Shown: positions 1-8,170, counted from the first letter of the stretch. The stretch: 35,069 nt of DNA from an uncultured Clostridia bacterium (GCA_944390965.1 CALXRW010000016.1:1-35069), one strand, 5' to 3'. The notes: a model not told the origin generated them from the letters alone. Made by a program: numbers and translations.

Positions 1-68
1 TTTTCTGCAAAAGGCATGTTTCATACCGTGTTGTGCCTTGAGTAGAGCGAAAGGAATGAATTATATTT

Positions 69-1847
69 ATGAAAAAAAGCTATAAATTTCTAATTTTCAT
101 ATTTATCATAGGTATCAGTTTAGGGTTGTTTTCATGGCTAATAACTAGTATTTTAAATAAACAAAAAATGATAGAAGTAAACAATATTCAGGGAAAATAC
201 TCAGAAGTAAAAATAATAGATTCACAAAGTGCGATGACATCACTAGAAGATGTAAAAGAAGAATTAGGGATAGCATCTGTTACAGAGGAATTAGTAGAAG
301 ATAGTTCTAGTACAAATGATGTACTAAATACATATCGACTAAAACAGGTTTATCAAGGATTAGAGGTATATAATAGTGGTGTTTTAGTTTATGCAGACAA
401 GGAGGGAAATGCAAAAGGAGTGATTAATAAATATTATTCTATTTCAGATTTTGACATTACTCCAAAACATACAGCAGATGAATTACAAGCAAAAGCAATT
501 GAAGCATTGGAATATGAGGATACACAGCCTTTAAATAGTCAGCTAATTATTTTCCCATTAGAAACTGGAACGATTACATTAGCATACAAATATGAAATAG
601 ATATTGGTATAGCAACGGCTACTGTAATAATTAGTGATGAGACATCAGAGGTACTAGATAAACAAGTACCAATTTATTTTGTTGTAAGTGATGATTTACA
701 TGAATTTTATAATGGAAGTCAATATATCATGCAAGACAATGAGAGAAATATTCAGATTTATTTAGCAAATAATACAGAAATGAGTAAATTTGTTACAAAA
801 AAGTTTACCTTATATAGTTGGGATACACTAGAAGAAGCATTAAGTGAAGAAAATAGTCCTGTAATACAGGCTATGAATACGGCACAAAAATGCTATGATT
901 ATTATAAAAATCAGTTTAGTTATTTATCTTTTAATCAAACTGGAGATATGGAATTAAAAATTGTTTTAGGAATGCAAACATCAAATAGAATGTATAGAGC
1001 AGATAATGCGTGCTATGCAAACCAGCAGTTTATAGTATTAGGCAATGAGAATTTATTTAATGACCAGATAGAAGTATTTGGCCATGAGTATACACACGGT
1101 ATCTTTGATCATTTAGTAAATATTAGTGATAACAATATAGAGGGGCAAGCACTTAATGAGGCCTATGCAGATATTATGGGAATGTGCTTAGAGGCACATT
1201 ATGAAAACAAGGAAAGAATTGATGGTGTTTTATGTGAAGAAATTCCTAACCAAACAAGAAACATTAAAGAGTCTTCTAATCGATATTTAGAAAACAAATC
1301 TGATTATGGGCTTACAAAAAGCGAACATCAAGATAGTACCATTATTTCAAGAGCTGCATATCTTATGAGCGAATATTTAACAAGAGAAGAATTTGAAGAC
1401 GTATGGTTTACTTCTATTAGCTTATTATTTAATAATCCTGATTTTTATGATTGCAGATATGCAGTAGTAGAAGCTGCAAAAGGATTGAATTTATCTGAAG
1501 AAAAAATCGAAAGAATAAATGAAGCATTTAACAAAGTAGGTATTACAAAATATTATATGGCAAACTATATTTTAATAGAAGAAAGTAGAAAATTAGATTT
1601 TGGAAAAAGGGTAGAGGAAGAATTACAAAAGGCTAAAGAAATGCAAAACAATATAAAGAAAGAAGGAGAAGAAATAACAGAAAAAGTAAATGATATCAAA
1701 CAAGAGGGCAAAGAGGCAATTCAAAGAATAAATAATTTTAAAGAAAAAACACAAGAAATATTTGGTAAAATAAAAGGATTTATTGTTAAATTAAAAGAAC
1801 TTTGGAATATTATTTGTACAAATTTAGCATCCATAAGAGAAAATTAA
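69..1847 (+). CDS. Exported/membrane-anchored M4 (thermolysin-like) metallopeptidase
   Basis: This is a zinc-dependent neutral protease, expected to act outside the membrane. Residues about 7-27 form a hydrophobic signal or anchor segment. Residues about 50-200 resemble the FTP/PepSY propeptide of M4 enzymes. The catalytic domain shows HEYTH at residues 339-343 (zinc ligands and general base) and the third ligand Glu364 in ALNEAYAD. His420 in SEHQDST fits the transition-state histidine. The last about 70 residues (from about 520) are a Lys/Glu-rich predicted coiled coil, which is not usual for secreted thermolysins. The ATG at 69 has a modest AAAGGAA upstream. It ends at a bidirectional hairpin terminator shared with yabG. 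The family assignment is firm; the substrate is unknown. Confidence 0.88.
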   Translation: MKKSYKFLIFIFIIGISLGLFSWLITSILNKQKMIEVNNIQGKYSEVKIIDSQSAMTSLEDVKEELGIASVTEELVEDSSSTNDVLNTYRLKQVYQGLEVYNSGVLVYADKEGNAKGVINKYYSISDFDITPKHTADELQAKAIEALEYEDTQPLNSQLIIFPLETGTITLAYKYEIDIGIATATVIISDETSEVLDKQVPIYFVVSDDLHEFYNGSQYIMQDNERNIQIYLANNTEMSKFVTKKFTLYSWDTLEEALSEENSPVIQAMNTAQKCYDYYKNQFSYLSFNQTGDMELKIVLGMQTSNRMYRADNACYANQQFIVLGNENLFNDQIEVFGHEYTHGIFDHLVNISDNNIEGQALNEAYADIMGMCLEAHYENKERIDGVLCEEIPNQTRNIKESSNRYLENKSDYGLTKSEHQDSTIISRAAYLMSEYLTREEFEDVWFTSISLLFNNPDFYDCRYAVVEAAKGLNLSEEKIERINEAFNKVGITKYYMANYILIEESRKLDFGKRVEEELQKAKEMQNNIKKEGEEITEKVNDIKQEGKEAIQRINNFKEKTQEIFGKIKGFIVKLKELWNIICTNLASIREN

Positions 1848-2700
1848 TAAAGAGAAAGACTATCATTGTTAGATAGTCTTTTTCCCCTTCTTTTTTCCTT
1901 TTGCATGAGTTCCGACCAATACCTCTTAATCCGTCTCGCAATTCATCAGCTATTTCATTAATGCTAATATAACGATTCTCATTCGTAGTAGCAACTTTTT
2001 CTGCTACAACAAGAGGATCAATGAAATCAATTAAAATTCTACCAGGAGAAGAGGCAAAATTTGCACCTGTAATCATGAGGGCTTCAAAGTAACTTTGACA
2101 GGCACCAGCAAAAATAACTAAATCCTTTTGATTTTTTTCCCATTCTCTTGCTTCTTTTACGGTATTAATAAAATGTCTTGAATTTCTATAATTGTAAATA
2201 TCATTAAAATGACTACCATTTCGAATCATAGCATCATGACCGGTAATTACTAAAATATCTGGCATATATTTTGTTAGTAAACTTTTTACATAATAGGCTT
2301 GTTTGTTTTCAGGAATATTTTTTACTACAGCATTTAACCCTAAATCCTTATAATAACGATAGGACTTTTCAGCATATTTTTTATCTCCATCCAAATGTAA
2401 AATTTTTCCTGTATCATTATTTTCACCTAATATATCTCTTAAAAAATGTTTTCCATCTTTTTCGCTTTTTTTTATTCTGCTTCTTAAATCCTTTTCGAAG
2501 TGTTCCATATTTCTTTTAATCTCATGTCGATCAATGATTTCTAAATCATCTAAAGGACTATCTGCCTCAATTCTTACAGTAATGCCTTTTAAAATGGCAA
2601 AACTTTTTCCATGATTTGTTCGAATAATTTTTTTTACGGAAAACAAAATATCTTTTCCATATGAAATTCTTCCTACAATATCTCCTTTTTTTATATTCAT
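1810..2700 (-). CDS. yabG: Sporulation-specific protease YabG (probable 3' frameshift)
   Basis: YabG is a caspase-like cysteine protease that processes spore coat proteins in the mother cell. The start is the ATG at 2700, with AAGGTGG just upstream and a sigma-K-like promoter before it; an open frame reaching further upstream has no such support. The N-terminus (MNIKKGDIVGRISYGKD) and the motifs DILVITGHD and LVIFAGACQS (His and Cys candidates) match the family. In frame, the protein runs through the terminator hairpin into the antisense of the peptidase gene and gains a hydrophobic tail. The +1 frame from about 1916 instead gives a Gly/Lys-rich tail (VGTHAKGKKKGKK) and stops at 1869 in the hairpin loop. 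I think the shifted end is the ancestral one. Next to veg, as in Bacillus. Confidence 0.85.
   Translation of the reverse strand: MNIKKGDIVGRISYGKDILFSVKKIIRTNHGKSFAILKGITVRIEADSPLDDLEIIDRHEIKRNMEHFEKDLRSRIKKSEKDGKHFLRDILGENNDTGKILHLDGDKKYAEKSYRYYKDLGLNAVVKNIPENKQAYYVKSLLTKYMPDILVITGHDAMIRNGSHFNDIYNYRNSRHFINTVKEAREWEKNQKDLVIFAGACQSYFEALMITGANFASSPGRILIDFIDPLVVAEKVATTNENRYISINEIADELRDGLRGIGRNSCKRKKEGEKDYLTMIVFLFINFLLWMLNLYK
1855..1883. terminator. Hairpin terminator between M4 peptidase and yabG
   Basis: AAAGACTATC (1855-1864) pairs perfectly with GATAGTCTTT (1872-1881) around the loop ATTGTTA, followed by a T-run on the plus strand. It can serve both convergent genes. Confidence 0.8.
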
Positions 2701-2719
2701 GATTACCACCTTTTTAATA

Positions 2720-2748
2720 TAGTTTATGTTGATTTTTGCAGAATGGTG
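2720..2748 (-). promoter_or_regulatory. Sigma-K-type promoter of yabG
   Basis: On the minus strand CACC (2748-2745) is followed by exactly 16 nt and CATAAACTA (2728-2720). This fits the mother-cell sigma-K pattern mACm-N16-CATAnnnTA. It lies 20 nt before the yabG ATG, and yabG is a sigma-K gene in Bacillus subtilis. Confidence 0.65.
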
Positions 2749-2789
2749 AAATGAAAAAACAAAAGACGACATAAAAAACGAAAAAAAAC

Positions 2790-2822
2790 TGTAATATAAT
2801 TGTAATACAAATGTAATATTAA
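2790..2822. repeat. Three 11-bp direct repeats starting TGTAAT
   Basis: Units at 2790-2800, 2801-2811 and 2812-2822 each start TGTAAT, with a period of exactly 11 bp, in the yabG/veg divergent region. A second set on the opposite strand is at 10967-10999. The spacing resembles response-regulator boxes such as PhoP-type sites; the binding protein is unknown. Confidence 0.55.
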
Positions 2823-2885
2823 ATAATGAATGGACCAAAGTGCTGAAAACAGCGAAAAGTACGAGAGAAAACACATTATGTTACT

Positions 2886-2914
2886 TTGACGAAAAGGATT
2901 AAAAATGATATAAT
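2886..2914 (+). promoter_or_regulatory. Sigma-A promoter of veg
   Basis: TTGACG (2886-2891), a 17-nt spacer and TATAAT (2909-2914), about 30 nt before the veg ATG. The B. subtilis veg promoter is also a strong near-consensus vegetative promoter. Confidence 0.85.
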
Positions 2915-2944
2915 TCGACTATCTTAAGAAGGGTTGGTGGTTGT

Positions 2945-3235
2945 ATGATTCATCAAGCGGATATTGCAAACTTAAAGACAGACATTCAAGAAAAAATTGG
3001 ACAAAAGATAATTATTAAGGGTACTTTAGGAAGAAGCAAATTTTTTGAGAAAGAAGCTACCATCGAAAAAATCTATCCTAACATATTTGTAGTAAAATAT
3101 GATGAAAATGATAGAAACGCTACTTATACTTATACAGATGTATTAACAAGAAACGTAGAAGTACAAGTATATGATGGCCAGAATTACAGCCCTTTAATTC
3201 CAGAAACACAAGTAACAACAAAAAAAGCAATTTAA
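2945..3235 (+). CDS. veg: Veg family protein
   Basis: Veg is a small cytosolic protein of Firmicutes, linked in B. subtilis to biofilm regulation and spore outgrowth; its molecular activity is not settled. The 96-residue sequence has the family pattern: a start IANLKTDIQEKIGQKI, a short SH3-like beta region and the YTYTDVLTRNVEV motif. The ATG follows GGTTGGTGG. It lies divergently next to yabG, the same order as in Bacillus, which supports both calls. A strong sigma-A promoter precedes it and a hairpin terminator follows, so it is probably monocistronic and well expressed. Confidence 0.92.
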   Translation: MIHQADIANLKTDIQEKIGQKIIIKGTLGRSKFFEKEATIEKIYPNIFVVKYDENDRNATYTYTDVLTRNVEVQVYDGQNYSPLIPETQVTTKKAI

Positions 3236-3246
3236 AAACAATAAAG

Positions 3247-3274
3247 AAATTCCTAAAAATAGGAATTTTTTTTT
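3247..3274 (+). terminator. Terminator of veg
   Basis: AAATTCCTA (3247-3255), loop AAAA, TAGGAATTT (3260-3268), then a run of T. Confidence 0.85.
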
Positions 3275-3320
3275 ATGTCCCAAATATATATATATTAGTT
3301 AAATTAAAGGAGGGATTAGC

Positions 3321-4865
3321 ATGACAATTGATGCAGAAAGACAAAAAATTTGTGCCAACCAAATCATGGGACAAAAAAATGAAATGATTATGGTAGAAGG
3401 TGATTTAATTGTTCCTGATATTAAACCAGATATTGTCAGTACCATACATACAAGTGGGAATGTATACATATATAAAAAAGAGGTATTAGATGATAAAGTA
3501 AGAATAGATGGAGGAATCCATATCTATATTATGTATTTAGCAGATAGCAGTGATGGAAGAGTGAGAGGAATACATACTACGTTAGATTTTACACAAATCT
3601 TGGATATTGCTGGTGTAAAAAGTGGAATGAATCTAGATGATGATATCACAATCAAATCAATTGAATGTAAAATTTTAAATGGAAGAAAAATTAGTATAAA
3701 TGCTATATTAAATTGCAATGTAAAAATATATTCAAACGAAGAAATTGAAATTGTAAATGAAATTCATAATGTAGAAGGGATACAGAGTTTAAAACAAAAT
3801 ATTTGCTTAAATTCTTTAGTAGGAATGGAGTCATCAAAAGCATATGCAAAAGAAACTGTTATGATTGAAAATACAGATAATTTAGCAGAGATATTAAGTG
3901 TACATACAAATCTGATTAATAAAGAGGCAAAGATTAGTTATAACAAAATATTAGCCAAGGCAGATTTAGACGTTAGAATTATGTATTTAACAGAGGGTAA
4001 CAGAATTGGAAATGTAAGCACGAAAATACCAGTTATGGGATTTATTGATATGGTAAATATTAGTGATGATAATATTTGTAATATTAAATATAAAATTAAA
4101 AATTTGGTAGTCAAACCGAATAATGTGGATGAACATTCTATTTATGTAGAAGCAGAAATTGAAATTTTATGTCAAGCATTTGAAAAAAGAGAATTATCTG
4201 TTATACAAGATATGTATAGTCCTAACAGTCAGTTACAGTTTTCACAAAAAACAATTGACACTTTAAGTCAGAAAGAAATAATGAAAGAAGACTGCGACAT
4301 AAAAGAAAATATATCCATTCCAGAAATAGGACAGAATAGAATTTTGCAAGTGGAAACAAATTGGAATATTACTGAGAAAAAAATCATGGAAGGAAAAATA
4401 ATTTTAGAAGGAGAAGTGAATTTAAACTTTATTTTTGAATCAGACAATGTAGCAGGAATTGATACTAAAAGAATAGATTTACCTTTTCAACATACAATGA
4501 TAAACAATGAAATTACTTCTGAAAGCATGATAGATTTGACACTAAGTGTAAAAAATGATGATTTTATTGTAGAATCACCTGGAATGATTCAGTGTCATAT
4601 TACACTAGAAGTCAATATAGATATCTTTCATAGAGAACATTTAAATGTAATAGAAAATATAGCTTTAGAAGATCAAGAAATAGAAGACCTGTATAGTATG
4701 GTAATATATTTTGTTAAACCAGGAGATAGTTTATGGAAAATTGCAAAACAATTTAGAAGTACTATGGAAGACATTGCGAGAGTTAACGAAATAGAGAATG
4801 AAAATAAACTTGAAGTAGGGAAACAACTATTTATTCCTAAATATACGTTGAGAAAAATATCCTAA
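3321..4865 (+). CDS. sipL: SipL-like spore coat morphogenetic protein (DUF3794/SPOCS repeats + LysM)
   Basis: SipL binds the coat ATPase SpoIVA on the forespore surface and anchors the coat in Clostridia. The 514 residues contain repeated SPOCS/DUF3794 units; a recognisable one starts MIMVEGDLIVPDIKPDI near residues 20-35. They end in a LysM domain (about 465-512) with the motif VKPGDSLWKIAKQF and closing KLEVGKQLFIP. It has no signal peptide, as expected for a mother-cell cytosolic coat protein. The ATG at 3321 follows AAAGGAGGG. yunB begins one base after its stop, so the two are likely cotranscribed. I saw no convincing sigma-E promoter. Confidence 0.88.
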   Translation: MTIDAERQKICANQIMGQKNEMIMVEGDLIVPDIKPDIVSTIHTSGNVYIYKKEVLDDKVRIDGGIHIYIMYLADSSDGRVRGIHTTLDFTQILDIAGVKSGMNLDDDITIKSIECKILNGRKISINAILNCNVKIYSNEEIEIVNEIHNVEGIQSLKQNICLNSLVGMESSKAYAKETVMIENTDNLAEILSVHTNLINKEAKISYNKILAKADLDVRIMYLTEGNRIGNVSTKIPVMGFIDMVNISDDNICNIKYKIKNLVVKPNNVDEHSIYVEAEIEILCQAFEKRELSVIQDMYSPNSQLQFSQKTIDTLSQKEIMKEDCDIKENISIPEIGQNRILQVETNWNITEKKIMEGKIILEGEVNLNFIFESDNVAGIDTKRIDLPFQHTMINNEITSESMIDLTLSVKNDDFIVESPGMIQCHITLEVNIDIFHREHLNVIENIALEDQEIEDLYSMVIYFVKPGDSLWKIAKQFRSTMEDIARVNEIENENKLEVGKQLFIPKYTLRKIS

Positions 4866-4866
4866 T

Positions 4867-5571
4867 ATGGCAGATAAAATCTATTCAAGAAAACGAATTC
4901 AAATTCCCAAATTTCGTTGGAATTACCCTGAGAAAAAGAATTTTGTAAAAGTAATTGTAATTCTTACAATTGCTTTTACTGTACTTTTTAGTGTAAATTC
5001 TTCTATAGAGCCGATTTTTAAAGAATTAGCAAAAAATAAAGCAAAAGAAGTGGCAACAGAAATTTTAAATATTGAATCAAGTAAAGTGCTTAAAGACGTA
5101 CATTATGAGGATTTAGTAAAAATTGAAAAAGATGATAATAATACAATTACCATGTTAAAATTTGATGTTATCGAAATGGATATGTTAGCATCTGATATGG
5201 CATACAATATACAACAGGAACTTGATAAAGAAGAAAATAATAAGCTTTCTATTCCTTTAGGAAGCTTAGCTGGAGTCCCTTATCTTGCAGGAATCGGACC
5301 TAAAATTCAAATTCAAATCATTCCTGCAGGAAATGTAATTACTGATTTTAAATCTGTTTTTGAAGAAAAAGGAATTAATCAGACAATTCACAGAATTTAC
5401 TTAGATGTTATTTGTCAAGTAAATATCATATCACAATACGAAGTGATTAAAGAAGATATTTTAAATCAAATATTAATGGCAGAATCTATAATTGTAGGGA
5501 AAATACCAGAAAGTTACTATAACCTAGAAGGAGTAAAAATGGAAGATACGATTGATTTAATGTCAGAATAA
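4867..5571 (+). CDS. yunB: Sporulation protein YunB
   Basis: YunB is a membrane protein made in the mother cell under sigma-E and needed for normal spore formation; its biochemical role is not known. The 234 residues fit the family: basic start KRIQIPKFRWNYP, one membrane segment at about 28-46, and the conserved extracytoplasmic blocks IPLGSLAGVPYLAGIGPKI and GINQTIHRIYLDV. The ATG lies one base after the sipL stop and has little RBS of its own, so translational coupling to sipL is likely. A short AT-rich hairpin (5605-5623) follows. Confidence 0.9.
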   Translation: MADKIYSRKRIQIPKFRWNYPEKKNFVKVIVILTIAFTVLFSVNSSIEPIFKELAKNKAKEVATEILNIESSKVLKDVHYEDLVKIEKDDNNTITMLKFDVIEMDMLASDMAYNIQQELDKEENNKLSIPLGSLAGVPYLAGIGPKIQIQIIPAGNVITDFKSVFEEKGINQTIHRIYLDVICQVNIISQYEVIKEDILNQILMAESIIVGKIPESYYNLEGVKMEDTIDLMSE

Positions 5572-5604
5572 ATAGGAAACCATATGAATTTTTGTTTTCG
5601 AAAG

Positions 5605-5623
5605 GAAAAAGTGAAACTTTTTC
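5605..5623 (+). terminator. Weak hairpin after yunB
   Basis: GAAAAAGT (5605-5612), loop GAA, ACTTTTTC (5616-5623). There is no long T-run beyond the stem; it may be a weak terminator of sipL-yunB. Confidence 0.4.
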
Positions 5624-5671
5624 TAAGATAAAATTGTATAAATAATAGTAACAAAGAAAGTGAGTGTTAAA

Positions 5672-6406
5672 ATGAAGAAAAAAATATGGATTCTTTTATT
5701 ACTATTATTCATACTAATATTATGTATGATTTTTATTTTTAAAAGCCAATTTAGAACTTTGGCAAGGATGACATGGATTGATATAAAATCCATTCATCAA
5801 GATGTAAAAATAATTGATGGTATTCCTTATTTAAATCAATTTACTCTCGGATATCCAACAGGATGTGAAGCGGTATCTGCAACGATGTTGTTACAATTTA
5901 AAGGTTATGATATTAAGGTAGAAGATATTATTGAAAATACACCTACACAAGAAAGAGGAAAATACATCTATGAAAACCAAGTTTATGCAGGAAATCCGTT
6001 TAAAGTATTTGTAGGACATCCAAGTAAGGGAAAATCGGAAGGTTCTTATGGATGCTTTGCGGAACCAATTATAATAGCTATGAAAAAAATTGCAGGAGAT
6101 AAAGTAAAAAATATCTCTGGATGTGATGAAGAAACCTTATTTTCATATATCGATAAAGGGGAGCCTGTTGTTGTTTGGGGAATAAAAAATGCAGGAGATA
6201 TTGAAGAAGGTGTAACATGGAAATATCCAGATGGAAGTGGAAGTTTTAAGGAATTAATAGGGGAACACTGCTTTGTATTAATTGGTTATGATGAACAATT
6301 GGTATATTTAGATGATCCAAGTGCAGGTAGACATGTTGAACAGCCAAAAGAAAAATTTATTGAAAACTGGAAAGACCTATATTCGCAAGCAATTATAGTA
6401 GAATAG
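5672..6406 (+). CDS. Membrane-anchored C39-like cysteine peptidase (YvpB-type)
   Basis: A papain-like cysteine peptidase of the peptidase_C39_2 group, tethered by an N-terminal hydrophobic segment (about 6-25) and facing outward. The domain starts at IPYLNQF. Cys65 in YPTGCEAVSATM is the nucleophile, His199 in GEHCFVLIGYD the catalytic base, and the acid is in YLDDPSAG (about 217-218). I chose the ATG at 5672, preceded by AAAGTGAG at good distance, over an in-frame GTG at 5660 with no RBS. It has no ABC transporter or LanM-like partner here, so bacteriocin leader processing is unlikely. It follows sporulation genes, but a sporulation role is only inference. Confidence 0.78.
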   Translation: MKKKIWILLLLLFILILCMIFIFKSQFRTLARMTWIDIKSIHQDVKIIDGIPYLNQFTLGYPTGCEAVSATMLLQFKGYDIKVEDIIENTPTQERGKYIYENQVYAGNPFKVFVGHPSKGKSEGSYGCFAEPIIIAMKKIAGDKVKNISGCDEETLFSYIDKGEPVVVWGIKNAGDIEEGVTWKYPDGSGSFKELIGEHCFVLIGYDEQLVYLDDPSAGRHVEQPKEKFIENWKDLYSQAIIVE

Positions 6407-6419
6407 TAGAATAAAAATA

Positions 6420-6447
6420 CCCTCGAAAGGTTTCAAACTTTCGAGGG
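6420..6447. terminator. Bidirectional terminator between C39 peptidase and rpsI
   Basis: CCCTCGAAAG (6420-6429) and CTTTCGAGGG (6438-6447) form a perfect 10-bp stem. T-rich tracts follow on both strands, best on the minus strand (TATTTTTATT) for rpsI. Confidence 0.9.
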
Positions 6448-6455
6448 TTAATATT

Positions 6456-6872
6456 TTATCTTTTACTAAATTGTGGAGCTTTTCTAGCTTTTTTAAGACC
6501 GTATTTTTTTCTTTCTTTCATTCTGGAATCTCTTGTTAAGAATCCATTAGCTTTTAAAATAGTTCTATGTTCTCCATTAGCTTCAAGTAAAGCTCTTGAA
6601 ATACCATGTCTAACAGCTCCTGCTTGACCAGTATAACCTCCACCAGTTACTTTACAAATAACATCAAATTTTCCTAAAGTATTTGTAGTAGTTAATGGTT
6701 GTTTTACAATAAATCTTAAAGTATCTAATGTAAAATATTCATCAAGTGGTTTTCCGTTTACTGTAATATTTCCTGTTCCATCTGTAAGTCTTACTCTTGC
6801 AATTGCCTTTTTTCTTCTACCTGTTCCATAAAACATAATTTTTTCAGTTTTAGATTTTGCAACTCTTGGCAT
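6456..6872 (-). CDS. rpsI: 30S ribosomal protein S9
   Basis: S9 sits in the head of the small subunit; its C-terminal tail reaches the P-site tRNA. The body starts [15 protein letters not shown], and the protein ends with the conserved basic tail [17 protein letters not shown]. At 138 residues it carries about a 13-residue N-terminal extension ([13 protein letters not shown]) relative to common bacterial S9. The RBS GGGAGG lies within the last codons of rplM, so the two are translationally coupled. It is the last gene of the rplM-rpsI operon and ends at a strong terminator. Confidence 0.98.
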   Translation of the reverse strand: MPRVAKSKTEKIMFYGTGRRKKAIARVRLTDGTGNITVNGKPLDEYFTLDTLRFIVKQPLTTTNTLGKFDVICKVTGGGYTGQAGAVRHGISRALLEANGEHRTILKANGFLTRDSRMKERKKYGLKKARKAPQFSKR

Positions 6873-6873
6873 A

Positions 6874-7311
6874 CTATTTTACCTCCCAAACTTCTGGTTT
6901 TTGTGCTTGATTCTCATGTTCGCTTCCTGCATATACTCTTAATTTACGAATCATTTGTCTACCTAAGCTATTTTTTGGAAGCATTCCTTTTACTGCAAGC
7001 ATCATAGCTTTTTCAGGAGATTTTTCCATCATAACTCTAGCAGAAGTTTCTTTCATTCCACCAATATAACTAGAATGATGTCTATATATTTTTTGATCTA
7101 ATTTTCTTCCAGTTAAAATGGCTTTACTACAGTTTAATATAATGACATGATCACCTGTATCTAGATTAGGTGTGTATGTTGGTTTGTGTTTACCTTTTAA
7201 TAATTTAGCAGCTTCTACAGCAACTCTACCTAATGGTTTTTCAGTAGCGTCAATAATGTACCATTTTCTTTCTATTTCAGTTGCTTTAGCGCTATAAGTG
7301 GTATTATTCAT
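6874..7311 (-). CDS. rplM: 50S ribosomal protein L13
   Basis: L13 is an early-assembly protein of the large subunit. The protein has the typical motifs [16 protein letters not shown] near the start, [12 protein letters not shown] and [20 protein letters not shown]. At 145 residues it has normal length. The ATG at 7311 follows AAGGAGG with 7-nt spacing. It is the first gene of rplM-rpsI, the universal pair. Upstream are a hairpin leader resembling the Firmicutes L13 leader and a near-consensus promoter, so autoregulation by L13 is likely. Confidence 0.98.
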   Translation of the reverse strand: MNNTTYSAKATEIERKWYIIDATEKPLGRVAVEAAKLLKGKHKPTYTPNLDTGDHVIILNCSKAILTGRKLDQKIYRHHSSYIGGMKETSARVMMEKSPEKAMMLAVKGMLPKNSLGRQMIRKLRVYAGSEHENQAQKPEVWEVK

Positions 7312-7324
7312 TCTTATTTCCTCC

Positions 7325-7400
7325 TTGTGAGTCTTTCGACAATTCTATGTAAACAAAAAATAAACCACCGGGGAGAAGTTTATTCTTTTACATAATGCTT
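7325..7400 (-). promoter_or_regulatory. Putative L13 leader (ribosomal protein autoregulation)
   Basis: In the 5' region of rplM there are two nested stems: ATGTAAA (7347-7353) with TTTACAT (7387-7393), and AATAAAC (7359-7365) with GTTTATT (7378-7384), closing a GC-rich loop. Position and shape fit the L13 leader known upstream of rplM in Firmicutes. Assigned by structure and position only. Confidence 0.6.
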
Positions 7401-7404
7401 TATT

Positions 7405-7433
7405 ATTTTAATACAAAAAAAAGAAAAAGTCAA
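7405..7433 (-). promoter_or_regulatory. Sigma-A promoter of rplM-rpsI
   Basis: On the minus strand TTGACT (7433-7428), a 17-nt spacer and TAAAAT (7410-7405). Back to back with the infC promoter. Confidence 0.8.
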
Positions 7434-7452
7434 GAAAAATATGGAAAAACTA

Positions 7453-7481
7453 TTGACTTTTTCTAAAAAATAAGGTATCAT
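7453..7481 (+). promoter_or_regulatory. Sigma-A promoter of infC-rpmI-rplT
   Basis: TTGACT (7453-7458), a 17-nt spacer and TATCAT (7476-7481). Confidence 0.78.
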
Positions 7482-7487
7482 AAACAA

Positions 7488-7615
7488 AGTTAAAGAAGAA
7501 GCAATTCACTTCTCACCTTTTTTCTATTAGAAAACGGGTTAAATATAGTAAATTTTGTTCTATATTTAAGAAGGAATTGGCTTGTCTTGAAAAAAGATAA
7601 AGTCTTTTTTTTAAC
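7488..7615 (+). promoter_or_regulatory. Putative L20/IF3 operon leader with attenuator
   Basis: The about 130-nt untranslated region has a possible long-range pairing of GAAGCAATTC (about 7498) with GAATTGGCTT (about 7574). It ends in an AT hairpin, AAAAAAGA (7590-7597) with TCTTTTTT (7603-7610), plus more T. This looks like the terminator arm of the L20 leader that controls infC-rpmI-rplT in Firmicutes. Structure inferred by eye. Confidence 0.55.
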
Positions 7616-7637
7616 CAAAATAACGGAGGTGTTTTAT

Positions 7638-8147
7638 ATAAAACAAGAATTACTGATTAATGAACAAATAAGAGAAAAAGAAGTACAGGTAATTGATGAA
7701 AATGAACAAAAATTAGGAGTATTACCAATTGAAGAAGCATTAGACATAGCAGAGAGTAAAAGATTAGATTTAGTATTAGTAGCACCTGGAACAAAACCAG
7801 CAGTTTGTAAAATTATGAATTATGGAAAATATAAATTTAATCAAGCAAAAAAAGAAAAAGAAGCTAGAAAAAATCAAAAAACATTTGATATTAAAGAAAT
7901 TAGAGTTACGCCTAATATAGAAGATCATGACTTTAATTTCAAAGCTAAAAATGCAAGAAAATTCTTAGAAGATGGAGACAAAGTAAAAATAACAGTAAGA
8001 TTTAGAGGCAGAGAATTAAGTTATGTCAAAATTGGAGAAGAAATTCTAAACAAATTTATTGAAAATCTAGCAGACATATCAACTATTGAAAAAAAGCCAT
8101 TTCTAGAGGGAAAGAATATGTTTGTTATTTTAAAAACGAATAAATAA
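7638..8147 (+). CDS. infC: Translation initiation factor IF-3 (ATA start)
   Basis: IF-3 binds the 30S subunit and rejects wrong start codons. From the chosen start the protein is 169 residues, the normal size, beginning KQELLINEQIREKEVQVID. The family motifs DLVLVAPGTKPAVCKIMNYGK, split over both domains, and FRGRELSY are present. I chose the ATA codon at 7638 because a full GGAGGT (7625-7630) lies 7 nt before it. The only upstream in-frame candidate, a TTG at 7587, sits inside the leader hairpin and would add 17 non-conserved residues. A rare start codon is the known means by which IF-3 represses its own mRNA. First gene of infC-rpmI-rplT. Confidence 0.93.
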   Translation: MKQELLINEQIREKEVQVIDENEQKLGVLPIEEALDIAESKRLDLVLVAPGTKPAVCKIMNYGKYKFNQAKKEKEARKNQKTFDIKEIRVTPNIEDHDFNFKAKNARKFLEDGDKVKITVRFRGRELSYVKIGEEILNKFIENLADISTIEKKPFLEGKNMFVILKTNK

Positions 8148-8170
8148 ATTAATGAAAGGGGTTAATGATT

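Noticed and set aside
2271..2519. Plus-strand open frame of 82 codons inside yabG
   Set aside because: It is antisense to a conserved yabG region, Phe/Leu-rich as expected for the complement of A-rich coding DNA, and has no RBS.
2701..2874. Longer N-terminus for yabG
   Set aside because: The extension is hydrophobic, non-conserved and would translate the sigma-K promoter; the RBS belongs to the ATG at 2700.
5672..6406. Bacteriocin-processing role for the C39 peptidase
   Set aside because: It has no ABC transporter domains and no precursor peptide or export genes nearby; only the C39-like fold is supported.
7587..7637. TTG start for infC
   Set aside because: The codon is inside the leader hairpin, without an RBS; the ATA at 7638 has an ideal RBS and conserved start.
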